Below, piece by piece: positions 11,890-24,100 of a DNA stretch of 64,000 bases. The first letter of the stretch is position 1. Each line of letters begins with the position of its first letter. The notes under the pieces were generated by a model that saw nothing but the letters and a program-made list of their open reading frames with translations, made no database searches and was not told the DNA's origin. Origin of the DNA: Leuctra nigra (taxonomy: Eukaryota > Arthropoda > Insecta > Plecoptera > Leuctridae); the NCBI GenBank assembly GCA_934045905.1, contig OW203761.1, positions 32,228,964 through 32,292,963 of the forward strand, in the 5' to 3' direction. A program made the translations under genes and the position numbers.

Positions 11890-12180
11890 TAAACTAAAAC
11901 CGTTGGTCAATCATCTACAAATTTTGTATGGTCATTGGGACCAACATTTTAGGAGTTTTCCACAATTTTCAGACTAATCTGTCGATAACTTCAAAAGTTC
12001 TTGACATTACGAACATTTTATGCATGTTTTGAAATATTTGTCAAAAAGAAATTCAAAAACCAACTTTTCCAAGGTCTAATATATAGAGCATCAAGTTTCA
12101 AAAAATGATAGACGAATATTGTTTCAAACGCATATGAATCGCTTGTCAACGCGTTACTACTATAGGGAAACGCTCGAATA
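11890..12180 (-). repeat. Dispersed repeat family R, reverse copy
   Basis: The minus-strand reading contains ATGTTGGTCCCAATGACCAT followed by ACAAAATTTGTAGATGAT, matching about 57617-57656 and the reverse copy at 61195-61215. The far end (12130-12175) matches the family head in reverse: GCTTGTCAACGCGTTAC followed by GGGAAACGCTCG. No coding capacity is visible. The family is defined here from five or more copies within the window, and its class is unknown. Confidence 0.6.
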
Positions 12181-14059
12181 CTTTGTATCCGTATGCTAAG
12201 CGAGTTGCCAAAGGATCATCGTTCGAAGTGCATTTTGGGTAGAACGGCAAATAGATTAATCGATACATTTGAACTTTTAAAAAGACAAACATGTGATATA
12301 TTCTAGACAGTTACATTCTCCACTCACTCACATTTATTGTAAGTGACTAATACCTAAACGTCCACTAGAGAAAAGCTTAATTAATAACAACTGTCTTCAA
12401 ATTAATAAGTTAACCTTGCCACCGGGCAGGACCAAACAAATGAACAACCGAAATCTTTTCATGTTTGTTAAGACGTCTGTCTGTCTTTTGTTACAATTCG
12501 TATTGTGTTGCAACAATTATTCTATCGCCTGTGCGATGGGATGCGTTGTGGGGGGAGACCACGCGCCAAACACACTTCTTGGCGGTCTTCCGAGGTCTTC
12601 AGCCATCTGGAGACAGTTGGCGAGCGAGGAAACTATTGGGCCGGAACTCGCCCGCCAAAGAATAACCAATAGGAGATAGGAAGGACTACCTAAAACAAAA
12701 TTAAGGAGTGAGGTAAAATGTCTGACTGCACAGAGGGGAGGTGAAGGAGGTACAGTCGGTAGACGTCGCGATGCTACCGTCGATGTCAGCCATCACAAGT
12801 CGAAATTAATGTTTATAAAGATCTGAACATTTTCTTATATTTTCACTGTCAACAGTTTCATGTTTTCATATTTTCTGTGAAAACTTTATGGAGGCAGGGT
12901 CTACAAGTAGGGTCTACTTGAAATAGTGAGCGAGGGTAGTTCGAACCCACCTGCGCCCACCTGACGAGCCACCCACTAATCAACATGATATGTGTTCACT
13001 GTGCGCCCTTTTGCTTAGATCCAAAGCAAATCCACAACTACAGGCCTGAGGATAAGTTGAATTTCAGGCGATTAATTCAAACTTTCAATAGATTTCGCTG
13101 CTAAAAAGATAACGATTAGAGAATCAATCATGGATGTAATCAAGTAGCAAATCGTCAGTGGACTTACAGTCTTATGTCCACAGCAATCACATAAGAACTA
13201 ATAGTTTCAGTGTTTCAATCATTGACTGTTGTTAAATGTTATCATCTATTTGATAAATATTGAAATAAAAGAAGCGTCGCCGTTTTCCTTGCCTCTTTGT
13301 TTTCGAATCGCGTTTTGTGCACCTCTCCACTGAGTGAAATATTGCACATGAGCAAAGACGGCAATATATTTATTGGCCACCTGTAGTCGTATTGAATCAA
13401 TTTAGCAGCGAGCTCTGTTATTGGTTCATTTCGTATGTCACGAACTCTTGTTCGATCCAATTATATGTTCGTGTGATTAGATTCCAGCCAATGAGAAGAA
13501 CGATAATGTATCTTGTGCAATAGATTCACCTTGGATTAATGTCGGTGCACACCTTGACAGAAACTGCACGCATCCACTTATCTCGAATAAATAGCGATCA
13601 TGGAAGAGAACAATGCACGACTTGAACACTGCATTTCCTGGAAACGGTTTCAATTGCACTTATAATTGTTTTGCATTTACTCCTTATATTTTGGCAAATC
13701 CTTTGTTTGAAATTATCGCAAGGAATTTATAATCTTGAAAATTTCGATTTTGTGGGTTTTTTCCGTGTCATTGTAAAATTGTGGTGTTGTGGTGTTGTGT
13801 CATTAATCCTACATTCTACTGATTGTCAAATCATTCTCTATTTTTGTTCTCTCAAGTCAAATAGTCAAATACCTAATAAAAATATGGACTATGTGATTTC
13901 CAGCACATGTATTCAATTATAAAATCTTTCTTTAAAGATAAGCATAATTTTATTGTATATATTTAAATTTTATATAATTTTAGGTCTTCCCTATAAACGT
14001 TGAAAGAAACAATCAACGGATGTAAGAATGAATATCTCGATTGAACATTTTGGTTGGAC
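12181..14059. other. Gene-free stretch with possible tRNA-like SINE scrap
   Basis: No supported exon is present. On the minus strand at about 12935-12985 the sequence GTGGCTCGTCAGGTGGG followed closely by GTGGGTTCGAACTACC resembles pol III A and B boxes, but the spacing is too short for a tRNA, so it may be a decayed SINE head. A GC-rich patch at 12530-12665 has open frames in two registers and no recognisable protein. Confidence 0.4.
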
Positions 14060-14069
14060 ACAATAGTTT

Positions 14070-14199
14070 GGTTAATATTATAAACGACTCGACAACTAGG
14101 TAATTTCGTGTATGAGTCAGAAGGGTCATTCGCGGGAATCGAACTGGGCTTCCGGAACACGTCCGGCGGGCTACCGTCTGAGCCAACTTGCTCCGTTGA
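14070..14199 (-). mobile_element. tRNA-derived SINE with target-site duplication
   Basis: The minus strand begins with a tRNA-like head, GGAGCAAGTTGGCTCAGACGG, containing a perfect A box (TGGCTCAGACGG, 14174-14185), followed by a B box (AGTTCGATTCC, 14135-14145). The 10-bp direct repeat ACAATAGTTT flanks the unit at 14060-14069 and 14200-14209, as expected for target-primed insertion. The acceptor arms do not pair and the anticodon loop lacks U33, so it is not a functional tRNA. The body after the B box is about 65 bp and ends in an AT-rich tail (TATAATATTAACC). Confidence 0.78.
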
Positions 14200-14287
14200 A
14201 CAATAGTTTAATCTAATCGACGTAATTTTGGAACTTCGAGTGTATCGAATGTTAGTTCAATTAGCAAAGTTGAGTCAACACACGTCG

Positions 14288-14299
14288 GGTCACGTGACC
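14288..14299. promoter_or_regulatory. Palindromic E-box (CACGTG) site
   Basis: GGTCACGTGACC is a perfect 12-bp palindrome centred on a CACGTG E-box, of the type bound by bHLH-ZIP factors such as the Myc/Max, USF or MITF families. It sits in a locally GC-richer 120-bp patch. No transcription unit can be assigned to it, so the regulatory role is speculative. Confidence 0.3.
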
Positions 14300-15120
14300 A
14301 GCGTCTCGTGTTTCTCCGACGCCGGAAGTGAACGAAGAAACCCGACAACTGCCGAAGTATCTCATCTTGCCAATTTCCGCTGCTCTAACCTACCTTGTCA
14401 CACCGTTTAACTTTCATAATTTTAACGCAACTTTCATTGGTTTCGATGACAACCTTAAAAGTTCTGTAAAATGAGATCAATAATATGAAATGTTATAAAC
14501 AGGATGCCCACTTGATAGAACAATGTGAAGGTACGACAACTTCCGGCAACCTATGAGAAAAACAAATCCCCCAGCCGTTTCTTGCTCCAGACACTTTAGA
14601 TCTTCACGGCGCCGATAATGATGGATCGTCTTCCGAACTTATTTCGCTCATAGAACCATAAACAGCACACAGAAAAATGAACTTCTGCGTGCGGATTTTC
14701 TTGTACAAGAATATAGAAGAAATATTGCCACGTGTGCATCACTTTTTATACTTGTTGAGTTTATCGTCCTTTTGAGGTTGAATGACAATAATTATTATAC
14801 CATTTGAAAAAAATAGATTACCTCATACGAAGCCACTTGTTGAATTGCGTAATATGATTCACAGAAGTTTCCTAAATTATTGTGAAACAATCCATAGTCG
14901 GCATAAAAAGTGAGTCAAACTACATACATTTAAAAATCTGTTTAGCTGTCTTCACTCTTTTTATAATAACCTTTCCCTTTTATTTCAAGAGATCAAAAGT
15001 AAATATTGTAATTTGTGTATACAGTCCTATTTAATTAATATACAAAAAAATATCCTCTCCTCCAACGACTGCAGATATATAATACAGATTTGTACTTTTA
15101 TTCGCTTGTTAACTGTGCAA
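14300..15120. other. Gene-free stretch
   Basis: No exon, RNA gene or structured repeat is evident. Confidence 0.5.
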
Positions 15121-15213
15121 GGACTTGTTATGGCTTGTTATGGCTTGTTATGGCTTGTTATGGCTTGTTATGGCTTGTTATGGCTTGTTATGGCTTGTTA
15201 TGGCTTGTTATGG
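15121..15213. repeat. 10-bp minisatellite (TGGCTTGTTA)n
   Basis: Eight identical tandem copies of TGGCTTGTTA run from 15131 to 15210, preceded by one degenerate copy (GGACTTGTTA) and followed by a partial one. The perfect identity suggests recent slippage and likely length polymorphism. Confidence 0.97.
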
Positions 15214-18200
15214 TGATGCTGATGATACATGCGAACTATTGTCACTGCTTTAGATTCTATTAGAGAATAAGCTAATGACACTTTAATTCTATAGGCCACC
15301 CATTGTGGCCGGTTCATAACGCCGGTATATTACAATCATTATCCACCTAATGAAACGAGAAGAACGTCACAAACTCAGCGGGTCATTTGGTCAAAACATA
15401 ATCATATTGACATAGTATAATGTAGGCTTTTGAAGGTAGGTGACTGCACATTCGTGATGGGAAGAGTCAGGAGGAATTGTAAAAAATAATTTACCGGGAA
15501 TCTGCTACATTCGTACGTACTGTGCTTTATTTTGTGATGAATAAAAAATAATATTCGATAAATAATTAGTATATTATAAATGAGACAACAATCGACGCGT
15601 TGTTGAATCGATGCATTTTGGATGAATTTTCAGACAACATGGTGATCATTTTGTATTTTTTACTGTTTTTTGTGATCTTGGTTGTAATAAAGCCACATAC
15701 CATTAAATCGAGTGGAAGTCCCACAGACCTGCAAATTTTAACTGCATCTGGAAGGAGAGCAAATTATGCTGAAGGCTACAATCTACCGTACTTGTTCCGA
15801 AATTTAAATTTTCAATAAACGACAAATAGGACAATTACTGTCAATTTTGACTCTGATATTAATTTGTACATATTTTTATTTCGCCCTTAGGGTTCTGAAA
15901 ATGTTTTTCTGAATCCCTCGTCATCAGTTCTGGGTGGCTAATTTCTCAAAAGGTTAAACGATTATTTTATGCAAAAGTATAATATGTTTTAAACAGTCCG
16001 AATACATTTAGAGTTAAAATAGTAAATTGAAGTAGTTTTAAGGTGTGTGAATACGAAGTATTGTGGGCCTTGTAAAGAAACACTAAATATAAAACGCTGA
16101 TGTAGGTCCTCCTAAATGTATGCGAAACAATATTAAACGCCACCAATTTGATATATTAAAGCTTCTTAGGTCCAAGGTTCGGCATTAAAAGTGCACCCAC
16201 TGTTTTTAATGCTACTCTAGAATGCAAATAGTTTTTCTATTACAGATGTTTATTTGATGAATTGAACGCAGAATTGGGATGAATATTTGAGAAAGAAGGC
16301 GTCAATTTCTTCAAACGTAATTTAGCACTTTTTGGGGCTCGGAAATGACATGCTATTTCCCACATTTCGCAGTGCAACCGGAAACGAGTCTTAGATTATA
16401 TTTCTTTAAAACAATTTTAAAATTTTCCACGTCTAGACCCTCCAAGATGGATCTTTACGTATAGTGCAACAATATCATCGTGTCCGCCTGTGGGGAGTTT
16501 CAAGTGATGAGTTCAGGTGCGGGTTATGAGACTAATGTTGCACTGTAGTGCGAGGTGCGGTAGGTCCTTTAACCCTTAAATTGTGTCATTTTCACCAAGC
16601 GCGGAGGTGTGGGATGGCCACTGATACATAATAATTATCCCTGATAGGCAATCACAATTAGGCACGGCATCCTTTGAGGCTGGTGTGTAAGAAGGAAGGA
16701 AAAACTTTCGGGGTACCAGGAATCAGCCAAAGAAATTAGGGGAGATATTATATAAAAAGTGATTACTTTTTTTGAGATTTTACCCATGGACAAATGGATG
16801 TTCTAGACAGGATTTTTAAACCTTCGCGTTTTTACAAGAGGGGGCAAATTGTTAAAGAAGCAGGACAGATGAATATTAAACTAGTTACGCGCTATTTATT
16901 TTTTTGTCAGAATTCAAATTTGTGTCGGGATAACTTTTTTGAGTTGTAGGTACTGTGATTGCAAACTTTTCCAGCCCGTATTTCTATACTTGATTCCAAG
17001 CACTAGCAAATTATTTTAAAACGCGATATTCTTCTCAGTTGATCATTTGCTTTAGCTTATCCGGACTTAAAATTCTCAAAAGACACGTGTTTTACGAACT
17101 CTTTTATATATTTTAAAATTAATGGATAGACTCGATTTTTATAATTTGTAGTTTTTCCTATCATCGAACAATTGTGGTAACACTCGCCGCTAGCGTGTCT
17201 TTTCACTCTTTTAGACTTTTACTTTAAACTTGACAATAGTAAAAATCTGCGTGCGTATAACCGTTCTATTCACAATCAAAGTAACTGTGGCAATCGTCAT
17301 TGAAAACACCGAGCTTCTGGCATTGTGGCGAGACGCTTCATTCAGTAGCTTCTCAAGTTACACAATGAATCGCGCCCCGAGCGCTAGCGGACAGAAGATG
17401 ATGGCAAAGGGTTCGAGCAGGAGATTACACACTCGCAACAGATGGTAGTTGAGGATACAGCACGTGCGTGGATTTGAAGACGTGCCACTTGGAACCACGA
17501 GATTAGCGCCTTCATTTGCATAATTAGCGAATGGATATGGATTATTGTTGATCGGGAATTTGGGAAAGGAAACGGGAGTTTGGGTTCTGATGCTTGAAAA
17601 TGATTTGAAATTAGATTTCTGGTAAACTGTAAACTGCACAAATTGTATAATTGGAACATTTAAAAATTATGTTTTCAGCAAAACTAACAATGAAGATCGA
17701 AATTGACTCCTTGAGTGCGTGTTGACGTTATAAGAAGTCATACGTGTCGCAATGCATTTATTATGGGCAAAACTTATAAATAAGTGAAATTGTTACTCGA
17801 AACTTCGACTGCTGCACTATAGATTTTGAACTTATGAAATTAGTTTGGGACGTCAACAATTTGTTAAAAAGTTAAAAGACCGTTTGTACTAAATGATACA
17901 CATTTGAACCAATAAAAATAAAAATAAACGTTAAATATCAGAAATTATTTCTTATTCTTTTCATTAGATATTATAGTCGATGAATTCCTGTATCAATCGG
18001 TTGACAACAAAAACTATAACTTTAATTAAAGTTTCACAGTAACCAAATCCACCGTTCACCATGCAATGCGTTTTAATTACTCAGAGCTAGTAATTGTAGT
18101 TGATGTAATCTCAAAATCGCATCCCTATAGTCGATTCTAAGCTGCATCCAAGTTCTTATGATGATAATAATATCGCCCATCACCACAAAAATGTGGGGTT

Positions 18201-19300
18201 TAACTATGTAATAACTAAAAGTGATGGTGTACACCATAAACTCGTAACTATGAAAATATGAAAAGAAATGCATTAGCTGAACTCAGCGAGTCTTCAGTTA
18301 GTGTTATTTTATCCAAAGGAATATAATTAGTACATTTCAAAAATGAGAATACTTAAGTGCACATTAATGGACACAATAATCTCGTTTTATGAAAATTAAT
18401 ATTGGGCAATAAAATAACGAACTCTTGCAGCAAGAACATGAAGGTTGAGGTCAACAAATTCTTGCAGGAGAAATAGTTTTCAAATGAAAGGTAAAGTTCA
18501 CTTATCACTTCACTTATCTTGGAAGTGTGTCTGTCATGTACAATTAGTTAACTAATCTAGCACTTAGGCTACAATAGGTAGTTACATAATAGCGAATAAA
18601 ATAAAATAACTCGATAAATTCATCTGAAATATTATGGATGTTGTGAAGAGAAGTTAATCTTTTACTTTATACATTTTTACTTACATCTTTGTTTCTCTGT
18701 AAGACAAATCAATAGGAGGCGGCATAGATGCAAAAGTGTCTGTAGGAACACTAGAGATTGTCTTGTCTACATATTACAAATACTCTATATTGACGTAGAG
18801 TTAGTTAGGATGATAAACTTCAGAATATTAGCCAAACTTCACTTCACTCAAAATATGAGAATACAATCAAATCACATGTGAACTAATGTAGGCAAGTGAA
18901 TACTCGGAGGAATAATAATTAGAGAGCAGGATCCAGCTTTCTATTTGCTTACAATCTCTGCCACCCTCTCTGATGGGTAAACATTGAACCATTGATATTC
19001 AGCTTCCTTTTGTTCGATTAGTCCATTGTTGGGTCCATGCGATCACTTTTCAATTATCCGCCATTATGCACCCTCGAGTGCCATCAATTGTGCTGCCCAA
19101 AGTGCAAACAAACTCAACAATTCAGGTCGAGGGGAATTGCAAACTTTTATACCCTACTTGTCGTAATCACCCCCCCCCCTGTGTTTCATGCACATATGTA
19201 GATCTGTCAGCACAGTCAACACACAAAAACTCATTGCAACGTTGCCAATAGTTTATATATATCTGGAAAACTTAAAATGTTTTGCTCTTGTACATTTAGA
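15214..19300. other. Gene-free stretch, about 4 kb
   Basis: No supported gene is present. A GC-richer island at about 17330-17500 has a short frame from the ATG at 17365 (MNRAPSASGQKMMAKGSSRR) ending at a TAG that overlaps a weak GT donor. It could be a first coding exon but has no partner. The rest is AT-rich with homopolymer runs. Confidence 0.4.
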
Positions 19301-19370
19301 ATTAGGAAAATGCTCTGTTTTTAACGCGTTTAGCGAGCCTTCGTATTGGATGCAAATTGATATGCTGTGT
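19301..19370 (+). repeat. Dispersed repeat family R, head fragment
   Basis: ATTAGGAAAATGCTCTG, then AACGCGTTTAGCGAGCCTTC and GTATTGGATGCAAATTGATA closely match the head at 57349-57415 (AGGAAAACGCTC, CGCGTTGATAAG, GAGCCTTCGTATTGCATACG). Only the head is preserved. Confidence 0.5.
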
Positions 19371-20865
19371 CAGAGTTGCTGCTATCTTGGAAACCCTATA
19401 ATGATTTGCATGTTATCATGGTACTGTGCATAACACTTTCTTGCCAAAACAAATTTGACAAATATTTTCATAGCTTGCACGATCTTTTTTTCTTTTTTTT
19501 TTAATTAGAGTTTTCCGCCTGAGACGAACATTTTGTTGGCACGTTGACTGGTCAGATTTATAACTTTATTGAGGTAAAGCGATGTATTTTTGTAAAGTGA
19601 GTGATTCTTCTTCGTTAAAAGCTATCTCCGAAGCCTATATAATTTCCCAGGTACCCATTAACTATAAAATATCGTCAAAAAAGCAGAAAATCATAGCTAT
19701 TCTGTGTGATCAAGATGGTGGCAAGCACAATGAGATGACATCACGTGCAAACTCTGATTGACCGATTTAGCTGAACATGTTGTAATTTGAATCATTCAAA
19801 GGATGAAATGAAACCTATACAAGAGACTGCATTAGTGTGTGTGCATATTAGTTCGATTGATTGATCGGTGATTGATCTTGAAATGCGTACAAAACACAGA
19901 AAAGCAGAGAAACTGTTGTGAGTACCTACCCCAACTACGCTAGCAAATTCCAACAAATGCAACAAACAAGTCTCCTGACCTGGAACAATACATTTGCTTT
20001 TCTAAAGATGACTTCTCACTGAATTAATAACACTTTTTAATGACACCCATATTATCTCGTTTGTCATTACTTATGATTAGTTTGTCACAGTAAAGTCTGC
20101 AATTACAATTATTTTATACAACTAGACATTCTGTCAGGACATCATTTCAGTACAAATAAAATGTTTACAATTTGTACTTTTCGCTGATAATTATACTTTT
20201 CATTGTAAGTAATGTTCCTCCTACGTACCATATTTGCATCACTCGGAACCAATTCGGAACTTAATAGTCATAATATGAAGTTGTCTGTCGAAAGTTCAAC
20301 AAATCCATGGATGAAATACGAAATTCAATTAAGGTAGAACCACCATAACCTCAATGTTTCCGATTTACTTGAAATTTTGGTGACTTATTGATAATCATGC
20401 AATACACAATCCATGAAAAAATGAAACACTTCTCGTGTCCAGTTTCTGAGATAAATTGATTTGTCTCCCCCATGTTATCTTATGGCGGAATAAGAAAATC
20501 GTGTCATTTTTAGGCTAAAATGAAGATCTATTTTTTTTGTCTCGATAGATTTGAGCAAAAAACTTTTTTTATAGTAGACATATGGACATACTATCAGGAA
20601 AAAAATTGAAAACAATACCAACGTGTGCTATTTTAAAAGTTATATACCAAATTCGAAATGATTTTCCTATACCTCCCATGTTAAAGTTTTGTTCATCCTC
20701 TGATAACATAAAATTGAAAACTCATTGTTGGACTGGAGCTGCAAACTACAGAACATTAAATGAGTCTGTTGTACTTAAATATAGTTGAAATGTAGGAAAA
20801 CGTTTTTTGAACTTGTAATTTCAAGAATATTTTTTGTGTGTATATATCGATCGATTGCTCCCCCT
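19371..20865. other. Gene-free stretch
   Basis: No exon or RNA gene is visible, and no clear repeat structure was found by eye. The segment 20340-20760 reads like decayed repeat, but I cannot name it. Confidence 0.4.
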
Positions 20866-21102
20866 TAATATCTTTCATGACATGGCAGTGGTGACGGTTT
20901 GTTCCGTTGGAGGTGCTGGTGGCCCTGATAAGGGCCGTTCGCGACGCGGCAGTCAACCGCCAGAAGATGAAGGAAGTACATCCTTCGAAACGTCGCGAAC
21001 GGCCCTTATCAGGGTCACCAGCACCTCCAACGGAACAAACCGTCACCACTGCCATGTCATTACAAGATGGTTCCGAAAACGTCCACGACATAATATCTTT
21101 CA
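20866..21102. mobile_element. Foldback insertion with 70-bp arms and 12-bp direct repeats
   Basis: Left arm 20877-20946 and right arm 20991-21060 are reverse complements over 70 bp with one mismatch, separated by a 44-bp loop. The whole is flanked by the 12-bp direct repeat TAATATCTTTCA at 20866-20877 and 21091-21102, which suggests insertion with target-site duplication. The sequence is GC-rich unlike its surroundings, and the plus strand is open across both arms and the loop (66 codons from 20907) with a coding-like composition. It could be a foldback transposon, or a retrocopied fragment duplicated in inverted orientation during reverse transcription. Confidence 0.75.
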
Positions 21103-24100
21103 GTTAGCTTTAATTTTCGATAATAATGCTGTAATTTCTCATGGCAAATACAAACACTTACGCATTAATATTCGTAGGTATTTGATGGCAGAGAAATTCA
21201 ATTATTCCCAAGTTCAGTATGATTAGACGATAACAGTAAAGTGTTACAAACAACGTTTTGAACATGTCACACCTTTATTCCATCTCATAATCGACCTAGT
21301 TGCATTTGTCAGTAATTAGGTATGACTCCAAAGTCCTACCTTTGTGAAGAAAACACAATCTCCAAATAGTGGGTGGGGGAGTACTTTGTTGCCTTCTGTT
21401 TTACCGTCTACGGCCCATATGTTGTCTTTCGTTCACCTTGCTCTATAAGACGAGGCACCCTTGATCTTGGAACGCCGACTCATTTGATATGCTTTTGAAT
21501 CGTACTTCTTCATTGTTATTATGAAATTAATGTTGTGTTTAAGGGTGGGTTGAGTTTTTTGCCCCGAGGCCGTGTTTGTTGAATGCACGTGGGGCTTGGA
21601 CACGTGTGTAATTATGACACGTGATTGTGCACGTGATGAGAGGAAAATGTTACAGATTTGTTCTTTTACAGCACAGAACACGCGCTGTGTAATGTCAGCA
21701 GATTTACGAGTCTGTCTGTACCACTTTTTACAGAGTCATGCGTGTATGTTGCTGGTACATAAACAGTAGTTACTAAACGTAGAGGTAGCGAGTAAATTAT
21801 GTGTCTTTGTGTCTACTCTGAAAGTGCAAGAGCAAAAATAACATTTCTTCGGAAGTTCAGACTTACATCTTCATTTGTTCGCGGCTCGCATTCAATATTA
21901 AATACACACTGCAGAAGAGTGGATTAACTTTCCGCTCATACCAATTAATTTCATATTAATTAGATTTATACATTTTAAAATTTGCTTCCTAATGTTATTG
22001 TCTTGAGAATTGTAATTATAAATGAGAATTATAAGAATACTTGCTGACGATATCTATAGGTATTTGTATGATGCATAAATCAACGGGAAGATAATAAAAC
22101 TGAAATAACTGAAATATTAATATTCTAATTCTCTATCTAGAGAACATTAACTATTGTAGTTAGAATTTTATAAAAATTACATTGTAGCTGTTCTAATGTT
22201 TGCTATGTTTATTTGTACTTCGAAGTTTAATAATCGTCTCCTTATACGGCGATTGAATATGCATATGTTGAGAACAATGAATGCAATTAAATGAAATTCC
22301 ATGGCTCTTATTGGATGATAATATATTTGTAGCCTACGGTACTAAAAACTATAAGGACGACTGAGGTAAAAATATATATTCATAAAAATTATCTTTAACT
22401 GACATTGTTATTACATTATAATAAGTAATTCGATTTGTTATTTCTAACATCATTATAAGCAATTTAATATTAGTTTTAGAAATTATTTTAATGGTCGTGA
22501 AAACTGTCGATTCAGAGGTGATGAGTGCTTTAATTGACTATTACACCGGCTAGAGGCAATAAATAAAGAGCAGGTAAAGTTTGAAAGTGACGTAAGTCTC
22601 ACCACCAAGGCGCCTCGATCCGATATTTTCTCGATCACAACGATAATAACTTTATTACAACCGGGGAGAAAAAATAACCCAACGCCTTTTACCGAAAATC
22701 AAACACACCAGCTCAATCGAGAGCTTAAGTTAAATTAGTTTTCGACCTCAATTTAATAATTTAGAGAGCAAATAGTTATGTTACGAAACTAGATTGGTTA
22801 AAAGTACAGACGATCAAGAAATTTCAGTTTCTTCAATAACTTGTTAATCTATATTTGTTATGAGTGTAGAATACGAAGTTATGAATGGAAACATTGAGAG
22901 TAGATACCTAGTAAAAATTTAAAATAATGTATTAATAAACGTTATGGTAATCACATTGTTCAAGATAACAATTATTAGAATTTAGGACTTATAATATATT
23001 TTTATACGCAACATCTAATGATCAAACTAGCAGCCTTTGCTTTGTATACTCCGCTCTCCTGTTTAATTATAATTTTAGTTTATGTTGCGAGCTGTCACAT
23101 TATTCTTGGTAAATAACTTGATAATCTCACTAATCGAGGTCTTTCATAATTTGTTATAACAATATAACAATAATTCGAGAGCTGTCGGCCAAGACGTAAA
23201 AGATTTGTTTAATTGACTAGAGCTTTAATCGCTCAAGAATTATAATTTGGTTAATTAAACACCTTTGTTCGAAACTTACAAAAACTATGCAACAACTCAG
23301 AACTTGACGAAATTCAATCTATTACATATTTTATGTAAACACCAAGAAAATAATTATAATAAAACTAAACGTGATTTTTTTTGCTATACATTCATTTCCT
23401 ATCATTTATATTCTATACGAATCGGGTTTAGTTCTTGATAGAATCAATAACTTTCCCTGATAATGTCTCAATCAAGTATTAGGTGCATTTTCCTTGTCTT
23501 CAGCTGTACTTAAGTGTTGGTTCAGGTACGCTAATTATAAGTGCGTTGGTTACGACTTCCTGAAAGCGTCACGACTTTTCGTAACTAGTTTCGATTTTTC
23601 ACGGTTCTGTAACGTATCGGTATCTATATCGATTTTCGGGTATTGGCCATGGGTCCAGCCCCCCTCGCTCCAACCACTGAGTAAACAACCTCTGGCAATC
23701 GTAATTGATCCTAAACCCCCCTTCACCTGTTGATGGAAGCCGCGAAGTACTTATCTGGTAGTGACCAATACGTGCCAATACTCTGCGACACAATATGTTG
23801 TCAAGACTTCATTTTTGGTTATGAGAATCGTCTTTGACACATTGACGATGCGTTAAGCACTGTAAATTTTCAGTGAAAATTACATGACCATGGAGTATAC
23901 ATAGCTCACTATCGTTATATCAGCATATACCAACCTCTGACTGGTCTATTCAAAGAGCGCATATAATACAGCTTTGAATACTAAATTAATCAAATTTAAG
24001 GTTATTGTTATTATTTTTATGCACGATATTATTTTGTAAAAACTCGTGATTCTAATCACAAAATTGTGAGTCTAGATCGTATGCTATTGGGCACCCTTTA

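Noticed and set aside
14120..14195. A functional tRNA gene on the minus strand
   Set aside because: The A and B boxes are good, but the acceptor ends do not pair and the anticodon loop lacks the conserved T33. The flanking direct repeats mark it as a SINE.
15131..15210. The direct-repeat run as a CRISPR array
   Set aside because: The units are contiguous 10-mers without spacers, in an animal genome. It is a minisatellite.
17230..17659. A small gene in the GC-richer patch (open frames on both strands)
   Set aside because: The frames are short, overlap on both strands, and have no recognisable motif or partner exon. At most it is a candidate first exon.
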